A stretch of DNA of 64,000 bases from Mucilaginibacter sp. (GTDB taxonomy: Bacteria > Bacteroidota > Bacteroidia > Sphingobacteriales > Sphingobacteriaceae): assembly GCF_025362475.1 (NCBI RefSeq), contig NZ_JANYGH010000025.1, positions 33,195 through 97,194 on the forward strand, written 5' to 3'. Within the stretch, counting starts at the first letter, position 1; each line of letters begins with the position of its first letter. This document shows, one piece after another, positions 46,601 to 54,732 of this stretch. The notes below the pieces were generated by a model. That model was not told the origin of the DNA and did not search any database. It saw nothing but the letters and a program-made list of their open reading frames with translations. The position numbers and the translations under genes were made by a program.

Positions 46601-46775
46601 GGTAGACAAGCGACAATCCTATATCATCCTTCAAAGTTACTTGCATATGTTTCTTAATCGCTTTTTTACCTCCAAACAGCGATTGCATGAATTTGTGGTG
46701 TATTGCATGCTGGAGAAATATTATTTCATAAACCTTCAAAAATATAAGTCTATTAACAAATCGATCCCAGCATGA
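43602..46775 (+). CDS. lanB: Lantibiotic dehydratase LanB, full length
   Basis: 1057 residues, the size of complete class I dehydratases. The Lant_dehydr_N glutamylation domain is recognised by RMSNRCTPFGLFAGCG near residue 88, and the C-terminal SpaB_C elimination domain by WLYFKIYVSHKSTNRIL and WFFLRYLDPKPHLKIRL at about residues 785-850. It uses glutamyl-tRNA to dehydrate Ser/Thr of the precursor. Pinensin-type Bacteroidota clusters carry a split enzyme; this one is fused. Its end overlaps the next gene by 4 bases. Confidence 0.95.
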   Translation: MIPNTTLSYFGQFTHRSPSWPFKKIQEIQNKDLNVLFTELFLDPFFKEAIFLASPNLYNAFEKWINGAESDPKKVERLHISLLKYYLRMSNRCTPFGLFAGCGTGIIADLENESAAKTNEHSRHTRLDMNYLTALVNDISIDPEIRYELKYFPNNSIYENFDKVRFVEYEFINKRRNHNLVAVDNSEYLTTVLRFCKKGATIFELTTCLVSPEIDRDEAVEFINELITAQVLVSELEPTVTGEEFDKVLVKNLKTILGRVKNKALFSRLNNIVICLDKVLALLNQLDQNGTGNDVQDYISIMSQLESLGTKFEKEYIFQTDLVKSVGNNLVDKATADDVLEAINVLSYFTERHAPVTLSRFRDAFYERYEEREIKLVEALDTDIGIGYKTDALEQFDYTPFIEGFESAFKKPAKPAEFKMTPIQSFWLFKYLDAVKEGRDEIIIRQEDLTLLENKATELPATFSAMISLDKNEREKGHSIYFYNCGGSSAANLLGRFCHNDAAILNLVNEITEFEKQIYSGKLIAEIVHLPESRIGNILSRPVVREMEIPYLAKSTVDISEQIDINDLFISIKNERLILRSGKHNKEIIPRLSTAHNYEKNALPVYQFLCDLQLQNRLPSVYINLGVVNSLTTCTPRIRYKNAVLLPKTWNFAEKDLSGIKNCSPDKLFSKFSEFRSVHELPQYILMAEHDNELLLNLDDENSIKLFVTELKQKKTVRIIESFFKGQKVLLESNKKPFFTNQFIFSFKNNASVNVDWPVTGSVNNLIADRIFVPGDNWLYFKIYVSHKSTNRILTECIQPIIDNLLVVNKITKWFFLRYLDPKPHLKIRLHLQESAALGSIIAQLNSALQPYIESGLIWKIQLDSYEREIERYGLSNIENTEDIFFYDSQACMKIIANTSGITQVNDSWLIALKSIDGYLDSFSFTLQQKHVYMTEIRNGFLTEFDYSEKIKNVVNRKFKENEKRIFQIMTVSTGNKATDEILRKRDAKIQSALVKLKNSVDKRQSYIILQSYLHMFLNRFFTSKQRLHEFVVYCMLEKYYFINLQKYKSINKSIPA

Positions 46776-47743
46776 AAAATCCCATTAAAATTGGCCTTTT
46801 GGAGTTTGGCGACGCTCCCGCTATGGAGCATGAGTTGGCAACGATTAAAAATGTCATTGAATATGCCAGAGAAGCCGACAATCTTGGCTTTTCAAGGTTT
46901 TGGCTTGCAGAACACTATGACCTGGTACGGCCCTGGTATAACCCCGAAGTACTTATTCCCATAATTGCCGGGATGACCAACGATATCAGGGTAGGCGCTG
47001 CGGGCATACTACTCAGTGTCCATTCAGCTTACCGGGTTGCCCTGTCATTTAAACTGCTCCATAATTTGTTTGAAGAACGAATCGATCTCGGCCTGGCGCG
47101 CGGCCTGGCCGCGGTCAATATTGCTCAAGCTCTGTTATCCAGCGAGGACCATAAAGATCTTCAAGCCTTAAAAAACTGTTTTAATGCAAAACAGGAGGAA
47201 CTTTACCATATTCTTCATCATGAAAGCGTCAATTTGCAGAACGGTCTGATCGTCCCCCCCTACAAAGGAACTATTCCTGAAGTTTGGTCATTAGGCAGGT
47301 CCTATTACAATTTGAATCTTGCAGTCAAGTGCCGGAATAACTTTTGCCTGTCCACGTTTCACATAACGTTAGGCGAAAAGCATATTGAACTAAATAAAGA
47401 AAAGTTTCAGGCCTACAGTGATGATTTTTTTGAAAAACACCACGAAAGGCCTTCAATTGCAATCGCATTTGAGGGAATCTGCCATAAAGATGATAAACGC
47501 ATAAAAGCAATTATCAATGCGAAAAATGCGGGACATTTACTTACCGAACCGAATTATCTCATTGGCCCCCCATCCTTATTTTTGGAAAGAGTAAACGAGA
47601 TGCAAGAAATCAGTGGCGTTGACGAGTTTATTTTTTTTAATTCCGCCCTGGTGCAGCACGACAAACTGCATGCGATAGAACAGCTTAGCGACGCATTTGA
47701 GTTGAGTGCCGTTGGGGATACCTCACCAGTAAAATCAGAATAA
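46772..47743 (+). CDS. Luciferase-like oxidoreductase, copy 2
   Basis: 323 residues, paralogous to the protein at 42628 (IKIGLLEFGDAP, LGFSRFWLAEHY, IRVGAAGILLSVHSAYRVAL, ERIDLGLARG). The ATG overlaps the lanB stop (ATGA), so translation is coupled to LanB. Coupling to the dehydratase supports a role on dehydrated residues, for example reduction of Dha/Dhb. A cofactor cannot be read from sequence; F420 is not expected in this phylum, so FMN is likelier. Confidence 0.85.
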   Translation: MKNPIKIGLLEFGDAPAMEHELATIKNVIEYAREADNLGFSRFWLAEHYDLVRPWYNPEVLIPIIAGMTNDIRVGAAGILLSVHSAYRVALSFKLLHNLFEERIDLGLARGLAAVNIAQALLSSEDHKDLQALKNCFNAKQEELYHILHHESVNLQNGLIVPPYKGTIPEVWSLGRSYYNLNLAVKCRNNFCLSTFHITLGEKHIELNKEKFQAYSDDFFEKHHERPSIAIAFEGICHKDDKRIKAIINAKNAGHLLTEPNYLIGPPSLFLERVNEMQEISGVDEFIFFNSALVQHDKLHAIEQLSDAFELSAVGDTSPVKSE

Positions 47744-47749
47744 CACAAC

Positions 47750-49933
47750 ATGGCCTTTACATCCTACCTGCAGTTTGATGAAAAAGATTGCGGCCCTGCG
47801 TGTGTCAGAATGGTCGCAAAGCATTATGGCAAAAACTATTCAATTTCCACGTTGCGGGAGAAATGTAATATCAATCGCCAGGGCGTTAGTCTTCTTGGGA
47901 TTAGTCAGGCCGCAGAAAATATTGGTTTCGATACCCTGGGCGCACGCCTTACATTGGAGCAATTAAAAGACGCTTTGCTTCCCTGCATCGTATTCTGGCA
48001 GCAAAAACATTTTGTTGTGGTCTATAAGATCAAAAGAGGTAATGTTTATGTTGCCGATCCGGCACATGGTTTATTGGTTCACAGTGAAGAGGATTTTCTT
48101 AATGGATGGATCATCGCTGCTAACTCGGGTAAGCGGGAGGGGCTGTGTCTATTACTGGAGCCAAAAGATGAATTTTACCAGGAAGAGGACGAACCTGTTG
48201 ACCAAAAGCACCTGACCCGCCTTTTTGGCTATTTTTTACATTATAAAAAACTGTTGCTGCAATTATTGGTCGCTATACTCTTTGCAAGCGCTTTACAGAT
48301 AACCCTTCCGTTTTTGACCCAAAGCATTGTTGACAAGGGTATTAACTCCAAGAACATAAACTTTATCACCATTATACTTGTAGCGCAGCTTGTTTTGTTT
48401 TTGAGCCGGGCCTCTGTGGACCTTGTACGAACCTGGATACTGTTACATATTACCTCGAGGATCAATTTGACGATCATTTCTAATTTTCTTTACAAGTTGC
48501 TTCGGCTTCCCTTGAGTTTTTTTGACACCAAAAAAATTGGCGACATCCTGCAGCGAACGCAGGATCAATCACGGATCGAACATTTCCTGACCGGTTCCTC
48601 CACTTATGCTTTATTTGCCTTACTTAACCTGCTAATTTTCTCCATCGTTCTCATTCAATACAATGGACTGATCTTTATCGTATTTCTTTTGGGAAGTATA
48701 CTATATCTTTTGTGGATAGCACTTTTTATAAAGCGCAAGAAAACCCTGGACACCAAACATTTCAAGCTTGTAAGTAAAAATCACGATCATATTATTCAGA
48801 TGGTATCCGGAATGCAGGAGATCAAGGTCAATAATTCCGAGCGCAATAAAAGATGGGATTGGGAAAAGCTCCAGGCAAGCATTTTTCGGTTAAACATGCA
48901 AATACTTGCTTTTGGGCAGTACCAGACGGCCGGCGGTGGCATCATCAATGAAAGCAAAAATATTTTAATAACCTATCTAGCCGCAACGTCTGTTGTAGAA
49001 AATAAAATCACGTTAGGCGCAATGCTTGCTATTCAGTACATCATCGGCCAGTTGAACGGTCCTATTGATCAAATATCTCAATTTATGCTTTCTTACCAGG
49101 AGGCAAAACTCAGTCTTGAAAGGCTTGCAGAGATCGAAACGATTAAAGACGAGGAATCAAAAAATTCCGGGCTACTGGAAATCGATTTTGATAAAGAGGA
49201 TATTATTCTTGACAATGTCAACTTTTCCTACCCTGGCACCAGTAACAGGCCTGTACTCAAAAACATCAATCTGGTTATTCCAAACGGTAAAACTACAGCA
49301 ATAGTAGGCATGAGCGGCAGCGGAAAAACTACTTTGCTAAAATTATTATTGAAATTCTATGATCCTGATAATGGAGCAATTCTTTGTGACACCACAAATC
49401 TCAACTGCATAAGTCATAAGCGCTGGAGAAGTCATTGCGGTGTGGTCATGCAGGACGGATATATTTTTTCTGATTCCATCGCAAAAAACATAGCGCTCGG
49501 GTACGATGAGATAGACTATCAACGGTTGGTATACGCAGCTAAAATTGCTAATATTCAGGATTATGTGGAAAGCCTCCCTTTGTCTTATAATTCTGTCGTC
49601 GGGATGGATGGAAGCGGCCTGAGCCAAGGACAGAAACAGCGACTCCTGATTGCCAGGAGTGTTTATAAAAACCCAAACCTGTTTTTTTTTGATGAAGCCA
49701 CCAACGCACTGGATGCAACCAACGAAACGGTGATCATGAAGAATTTACAGCAATTATTTACCGGTAAAACCGTCATTATCATTGCTCACCGGTTAAGCAC
49801 AGTCAAAAAAGCAGATAAGATCGTCGTGTTGGAAAAAGGCGTAATTATTGAAGAAGGCAGGCATGAAGCTTTAATTCGTAACAAAAGTGTCTATTATAAC
49901 CTAGTTAAAGATCAGTTAGAGCTGGGGGAGTAA
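47750..49933 (+). CDS. lanT: C39 peptidase-containing ABC transporter (LanT)
   Basis: 727 residues. The N-terminal C39 peptidase has catalytic Cys14 (EKDCGPACVRM), His87 (QQKHFVVVYK) and Asp103 (VADPAHG). A six-helix membrane domain spans about 165-450. The nucleotide-binding domain has Walker A GMSGSGKTT, signature LSQGQKQRLL, Walker B LFFFDEATNALD and the H-loop IIAHRLS. It cuts after the precursor Gly37-Gly38 and exports the core across the inner membrane. It starts 6 bases after copy 2 of the oxidoreductase. Confidence 0.96.
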   Translation: MAFTSYLQFDEKDCGPACVRMVAKHYGKNYSISTLREKCNINRQGVSLLGISQAAENIGFDTLGARLTLEQLKDALLPCIVFWQQKHFVVVYKIKRGNVYVADPAHGLLVHSEEDFLNGWIIAANSGKREGLCLLLEPKDEFYQEEDEPVDQKHLTRLFGYFLHYKKLLLQLLVAILFASALQITLPFLTQSIVDKGINSKNINFITIILVAQLVLFLSRASVDLVRTWILLHITSRINLTIISNFLYKLLRLPLSFFDTKKIGDILQRTQDQSRIEHFLTGSSTYALFALLNLLIFSIVLIQYNGLIFIVFLLGSILYLLWIALFIKRKKTLDTKHFKLVSKNHDHIIQMVSGMQEIKVNNSERNKRWDWEKLQASIFRLNMQILAFGQYQTAGGGIINESKNILITYLAATSVVENKITLGAMLAIQYIIGQLNGPIDQISQFMLSYQEAKLSLERLAEIETIKDEESKNSGLLEIDFDKEDIILDNVNFSYPGTSNRPVLKNINLVIPNGKTTAIVGMSGSGKTTLLKLLLKFYDPDNGAILCDTTNLNCISHKRWRSHCGVVMQDGYIFSDSIAKNIALGYDEIDYQRLVYAAKIANIQDYVESLPLSYNSVVGMDGSGLSQGQKQRLLIARSVYKNPNLFFFDEATNALDATNETVIMKNLQQLFTGKTVIIIAHRLSTVKKADKIVVLEKGVIIEEGRHEALIRNKSVYYNLVKDQLELGE

Positions 49934-49940
49934 TCGTAAA

Positions 49941-50489
49941 ATGAAAAAAGAAGAAATTAGCCAGATCGATTTTCACATCCATGATGTAAATGAAACCTTT
50001 AGTCCTCCGCCAACACATACGATCAGAAACGTGTTGTTGGTGATTTTCTGGGTGATCGTCTTTATGATGGTGTTGATGTGTTTTATAAAGGTACCCAGTA
50101 CCACATCCGCAGGAGTAGTCATCACCTATCGTGACCCGCTAAATTTAACCTATTCGGCCAAAAATTTAAATACGACGAAGGACCAGGCCTTCGGCATCGT
50201 AAAACTAAAACAGCAGGAAATATTGGAAATTTTCAAAGCAAAAACTGTTAAAGTAAGCCTGGCCAGTTACCCCGAAAAAACATATGGCAATGTTTCGGCC
50301 CTTATTTATCCCGCCGGAGAGCGATTTGAGGCACGGGATGCAACAGCATCGGTCATACTGGTCATGAAAGCTACCTCGGCTACATCCATCGGCAGGAAGA
50401 TTCTTCTGAAGGAAGGAATGGTTGGAAATTGCAGATTCGACGGGAATGATCAGAGTATGTTCAAAATGCTTTTTCATTTAACTGATTAA
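49941..50489 (+). CDS. Very small HlyD-like membrane fusion protein
   Basis: 182 residues; normal HlyD-type proteins are 380-480. A single N-terminal membrane helix (NVLLVIFWVIVFMMVLMCFI, about 27-50) is followed by a beta-rich periplasmic part that ends KEGMVGNCRF, the usual HlyD C-terminal strand. The long coiled coil and lipoyl halves that reach the outer-membrane channel are missing. It starts 7 bases after lanT and would partner that transporter, perhaps without docking to a TolC. Confidence 0.75.
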   Translation: MKKEEISQIDFHIHDVNETFSPPPTHTIRNVLLVIFWVIVFMMVLMCFIKVPSTTSAGVVITYRDPLNLTYSAKNLNTTKDQAFGIVKLKQQEILEIFKAKTVKVSLASYPEKTYGNVSALIYPAGERFEARDATASVILVMKATSATSIGRKILLKEGMVGNCRFDGNDQSMFKMLFHLTD

Positions 50490-50540
50490 TACGGGCCAGT
50501 GCAAAATTATGATAACAACGAACCTAACCTAATTAAAAAT

Positions 50541-51536
50541 ATGATAACGTCATTAGTAACCGGCGGCGCCGGATTTATAGGATCACATACCGCATTACAT
50601 TGTTTAAATCTTGGGCACAGAGTTATTATTCTGGACGATCTGAGCGGAGGTTTCAGAGATCACATTCCATTCGGGGCTGAATTTATTGAAGGTTCAGTTA
50701 ATGACCTTCAGCTTTTGCAAAAAATATTTGCTGATTATAAATTTGACTATGTTTTCCACTTGGCCGCCTACGCTGCAGAAGGCCTGTCACATTTTGTCCG
50801 CAGGTTTAATTACAATAACAACCTAATCGGGTCTGTCAACCTGATCAACCTATCCATCATTTTCAAAATAAAATGCTTTGTATTTACATCATCTATCGCT
50901 GTGTATGGAGCTGGCCAGCTACCTCTGACCGAGAACATGGTTCCACATCCGGAAGACCCTTACGGCATAGCGAAATATGCCGTAGAAATGGACCTAAAGG
51001 CAGCAAATAAAATGTTCAATTTAAATTACATTATTTTCCGTCCGCATAACGTATACGGAGAAAATCAAAATATTGGGGATAAATACCGTAATGTTATCGG
51101 CATCTTCATGAATCAAATCCTTCGAAAAAAGCCACTGACTGTCTTTGGCGACGGACAACAGACCCGTGCATTCAGCTATATTGATGATGTGGCGCCCTAT
51201 ATTGCGAACAGTGTAAATATCAAAGAGGCATATAACCAGGTCTTTAACATCGGAGCAGACCATGCCTACACTGTTAATGAACTGGCAAGTATGGTAGCGG
51301 AAGAATTTGGTAAGCAACCAGAGATCGTTCACCTGGCAGCACGGAAAGAAGTAGTTCATGCGCACAGCAGCCATGCCAAAGCCACAGCAATTTTTGAGAT
51401 GCGTCCCGGACTAAGTTTAAAAGCAGGCATCTCAAAAATGGCGGCATGGGCAACTACCGTTGGGGCGCGGGCAAGTAAAGATTTTGAAAAAATTGAAATC
51501 CAGGAAAAATTGCCGCAAGGCTGGTCTTCTGAATAA
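50541..51536 (+). CDS. NAD-dependent sugar-nucleotide epimerase (GalE-like)
   Basis: 331 residues from the ATG at 50541, which starts directly with the Rossmann motif (SLVTGGAGFIGSH); the frame opens earlier at a GTG (50499). Extended-SDR motifs are complete: TSSIAVYG with Ser and the Tyr-x3-Lys in DPYGIAKYAVE. It should interconvert UDP-hexoses at C4 or a related sugar. In this operon it probably makes the donor used by the two glycosyltransferases that follow. Confidence 0.85.
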   Translation: MITSLVTGGAGFIGSHTALHCLNLGHRVIILDDLSGGFRDHIPFGAEFIEGSVNDLQLLQKIFADYKFDYVFHLAAYAAEGLSHFVRRFNYNNNLIGSVNLINLSIIFKIKCFVFTSSIAVYGAGQLPLTENMVPHPEDPYGIAKYAVEMDLKAANKMFNLNYIIFRPHNVYGENQNIGDKYRNVIGIFMNQILRKKPLTVFGDGQQTRAFSYIDDVAPYIANSVNIKEAYNQVFNIGADHAYTVNELASMVAEEFGKQPEIVHLAARKEVVHAHSSHAKATAIFEMRPGLSLKAGISKMAAWATTVGARASKDFEKIEIQEKLPQGWSSE

Positions 51537-51673
51537 AGTTGCAGTATGATATCTAGCCCAAGACACTAACCTCAACATATAGGAAAAATCCAAATTCTTA
51601 TCAGAATAAAAAACGGAACAAATTTCACTAAATAACAGCATCACGACAAGTTTATTATTTAGATCACCATCAT

Positions 51674-52732
51674 ATGATTATTGACACCATATCTTACAGC
51701 CAGAACAGGTATATCACTGTTAACCTGCCCATTAATATTAAACAAGAAAACCTCATATTATTTGAGCCCTATCTTGTTTACCCACTGAGAAGCCTTAGGA
51801 CTAAAAACCTGAAAAATATTTTCGTAACACACACAGGACTGTGCATCAATAACAATGGCCTGATCAAGGAAAGTCACCATGATTATCCCGGCCAGCTGGA
51901 AGATTACCTGACAGAGGCGAGAGCTTATTTCCAGCGCACACAAGACGATGAAAATGAATTAATTGTTTTAAACGGACCGGTTAAATACCTGGTCATCCAT
52001 CATCCCTGGTTTAATTATTATCACTGGTTGCTTGAATCAATCTTCAGGCTTTGGACCATACGGAACAAGATCGGAGAGATGATACTGGTATTACCGGAAT
52101 CTTACCGAAACACAGATTTCATTATGGGATCTCTCGAGCCTTTCAAAATTGATAAAATTTATTTTATCCCGTCACGCAAAAGTCTTTTGATTGAAAATTT
52201 ATGTTTGCCGCAAATAAAACCAATTGCAGATTCCTATAATTACAAACAGGTAAGGCAGGTAAGAGATTTCTATCTAAACTACGTACTACGGGAAAAACAA
52301 ATAGAAATCAATTTAGGTGATAAAATTTATTTAACCCGCAAACAAGCTGCACGAAAGCACGTAACCAACGAACAGGAAGTTGAAAAGGTTTTATTAAGTC
52401 ATGGTTTTTCGCTGCTTGCGAATGAAAACTATACTTTTCTGGAGCAGATAGCCATTTACGCCAACGCGAAATACCTGGTTTCCATTCATGGTTCCGGCTT
52501 AACCAATATGCTGTTTATGAAAGAAGGCTCCTCTATTCTGGAGCTTCACAAAACCCGGACGAATGAGTTGGACAGACCAAGTTTTGTTTTTTGGTATGAG
52601 GCCGAAGCACTAAATTTTAATTATTACCACCAGACGTGTAAAACGTCTGCGGACGACGACTATTTCTTCGGAGATTTCCAGATAGATATTCCTTTACTGC
52701 AAGAAAATCTGGCGCTGATGCTCTCTGCCTGA
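51674..52732 (+). CDS. Glycosyltransferase family 61-like (DUF563) protein
   Basis: 352 residues. The GT61 region is at the C-terminal half: KIYLTRKQAARKHVTNEQEV, LSHGFSLLANENYTFLEQIAIY, ANAKYLVSIHGSGLTNMLFM and SSILELH. No signal peptide or membrane helix, so it acts in the cytoplasm. It transfers a sugar, probably from a nucleotide donor. It lies 137 bases after the epimerase gene in the lanthipeptide run and could modify the core peptide or a carrier. Confidence 0.85.
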   Translation: MIIDTISYSQNRYITVNLPINIKQENLILFEPYLVYPLRSLRTKNLKNIFVTHTGLCINNNGLIKESHHDYPGQLEDYLTEARAYFQRTQDDENELIVLNGPVKYLVIHHPWFNYYHWLLESIFRLWTIRNKIGEMILVLPESYRNTDFIMGSLEPFKIDKIYFIPSRKSLLIENLCLPQIKPIADSYNYKQVRQVRDFYLNYVLREKQIEINLGDKIYLTRKQAARKHVTNEQEVEKVLLSHGFSLLANENYTFLEQIAIYANAKYLVSIHGSGLTNMLFMKEGSSILELHKTRTNELDRPSFVFWYEAEALNFNYYHQTCKTSADDDYFFGDFQIDIPLLQENLALMLSA

Positions 52733-52781
52733 GATAATTTTACTTTTTTAGCCTCTGTCAATAAATTAACCCGAACTAATC

Positions 52782-53870
52782 ATGAAGCACTATCAAATAT
52801 CATTTTGCATTGTATGCATGAACAGGTTACACCATATTCAAAAAACACTTTTGCAAAACATTAAGGATAATGAAGCATATAGTCCTACCGAATTCATTTT
52901 ACTTAATTATAATTCCGGCGACGGCCTGGATGAGTATATTCAAGCCCATTTCAAGAAGGAAATAGAAAGAAAAAAACTAATTTATTACAAAAACCCTGCA
53001 CCCAAATACTTTCATCGCAGTCACTCACGCAATATTGCGTTCCGTTTAGCCAAAGGTGAAATCGTTTGTAATCTTGACGCGGATAATTATACCGGTAAAG
53101 GATTTTCAGCATATATCAATGAAGAATTTAACCGGCAAGAAAACATTTTTTTATCCAGTTCGCTTCATCCCGACGTTACCGGGCGGGTGATCATGAGGCG
53201 GGGTGACTTTCTCAGCTTGGGGGGCTATGACGAAAAAATGGCTGATTATGGGTTTGAAGATTATGATTTGATCAGCCGTATGGAACGCAAGGGGCTTACT
53301 AATATACATATCAAAGAGAACAAATATCTTAATGCAATCTCCCATTCTAAATCTGAACGTGTTGCCAACGAGTTTTTAAGAAACCAGCTGGAACACTGTT
53401 ATCTGAGCCAACTTACGCCTTCAAGTTCTACAGTGTTGTTTCTTTTAAATAACGGTAATTTTATTAAGGCAAACTTAATAAACAGCAACGGCATTAATTC
53501 ATCGTTCATATTTAAACCTTTTAGAAATCCTATGGTAACCAGGGAGAACAATGAATTACTTGAAGGAGAATGGATACACACGGGTAAGGAAATCAACCTA
53601 TATCATAAAGGAATATTGTCAGATTCCTTGAAAGAATCGCCCTCCTCCATTTTTCCAGGCATGTTGAAAGGCGGTTCCATAAAATATGAAAAGGTAAAAA
53701 CATCAAGTGCGCTAGTTGACGAAATTATCCAGTTTTTTTGCGAACAAACAAATAAAAACAAATGGATCTTAAACAACGAAAACAATTGCCTCACAGTCAA
53801 TCCAAACGGGTTTGGCCATGCATCAGTTTATAAAAATTTCAATGTAAACCACTCTATTAGCCTGTCATGA
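52782..53870 (+). CDS. Glycosyltransferase family 2 / GT7-type protein
   Basis: 362 residues. The GT-A fold is at the N terminus (ISFCIVCMNRLHHIQKTL, then the DxD region in CNLDADNYTG). A GT7-like motif follows (FLSLGGYDEKMADYGFEDYDLI) that binds acceptor and metal. The last about 150 residues are of unknown type. Together with the epimerase and GT61 genes it suggests a sugar chain of at least two residues. The acceptor is inferred to be the lanthipeptide because of context only. Confidence 0.85.
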   Translation: MKHYQISFCIVCMNRLHHIQKTLLQNIKDNEAYSPTEFILLNYNSGDGLDEYIQAHFKKEIERKKLIYYKNPAPKYFHRSHSRNIAFRLAKGEIVCNLDADNYTGKGFSAYINEEFNRQENIFLSSSLHPDVTGRVIMRRGDFLSLGGYDEKMADYGFEDYDLISRMERKGLTNIHIKENKYLNAISHSKSERVANEFLRNQLEHCYLSQLTPSSSTVLFLLNNGNFIKANLINSNGINSSFIFKPFRNPMVTRENNELLEGEWIHTGKEINLYHKGILSDSLKESPSSIFPGMLKGGSIKYEKVKTSSALVDEIIQFFCEQTNKNKWILNNENNCLTVNPNGFGHASVYKNFNVNHSISLS

Positions 53871-53877
53871 TATTTAG

Positions 53878-54732
53878 ATGAATAAGTTTCTTGCCTACGT
53901 TTTTTATCCAAGGTCCAACTGGCATATTTTATTAAAAGAATTTATTCCAGGATTTATATCCGCGTGCAAAGAAGCGGATATATCTGTAAAGCTGGCTATA
54001 AAATTTGGCCGGCAAAGGGGAGATCATGTCAGGATATCGGTATCACCCACTGTTGAACATCACCAGCAACTGCGTTTACTGGCCACCTTATTTCAGAGGG
54101 ACATACATCGCTTCCTAATGCTATATCCAGCTTTCAAAAAGACAGAAGGCCCCGCCCGGAATCTATTTATGGATTTTCCCTCAAATTCCGTGCATTATGA
54201 TGTTTTTCCGGGACAAGATGGTGCTCCAGTAATTGTTTTAGCCGATAAAGTCTGTGAGGTCGACAGTGTTCTGACGCAGATTTACCTGGCTTGTTTAAGT
54301 GATGAGCAAATCGACACTGAAAATACAATCACCGTAATCCTTTTTTTATTGCTTACATTAATCAGGTCTATTGCACCGGTACCGGCTAACGCAAAAACAT
54401 TTTGTAGTAAAGTTGCCGAATTCCTTTCTGCAATTCAACCTTCCGTAATTTCTAAAGAAGGACATTCGGAAGAGTTGATGGACTGGAACACGGTTGAAAA
54501 TATAGAAGTGTTTCGAAGTATTGAAAAGGAAGTGTGGACTAATGATCACAAAACAAATGATTGGCTTTTTGAATGGAAAAGCTTATGCCGAATTCTGCTA
54601 ATGCAACCTGGAATAGGTTCTGAAAGCATGCTTTTCTATGAGCTATCTGATCGTATATATGATACTTTAAACATTCCGGAAAATTACAGGCGAATTTTAT
54701 CCATGAATATCGCAAAGCTATGTAACCCATAG
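53878..54732 (+). CDS. Stand-alone SpaB_C-like (thiopeptide-type) protein
   Basis: 284 residues. The N terminus (KFLAYVFYPRSNWHILLKEF, then GRQRGDHVRISVS) matches the start of the SpaB_C domain at the LanB C terminus (WLYFKIYVSHK and PHLKIRLHL). This family occurs as separate proteins in thiopeptide, split LanB and related clusters. Here a full LanB is already present, so this is an extra elimination or other domain. It starts 7 bases after the GT2 gene and is the last gene of the run. Confidence 0.65.
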   Translation: MNKFLAYVFYPRSNWHILLKEFIPGFISACKEADISVKLAIKFGRQRGDHVRISVSPTVEHHQQLRLLATLFQRDIHRFLMLYPAFKKTEGPARNLFMDFPSNSVHYDVFPGQDGAPVIVLADKVCEVDSVLTQIYLACLSDEQIDTENTITVILFLLLTLIRSIAPVPANAKTFCSKVAEFLSAIQPSVISKEGHSEELMDWNTVENIEVFRSIEKEVWTNDHKTNDWLFEWKSLCRILLMQPGIGSESMLFYELSDRIYDTLNIPENYRRILSMNIAKLCNP

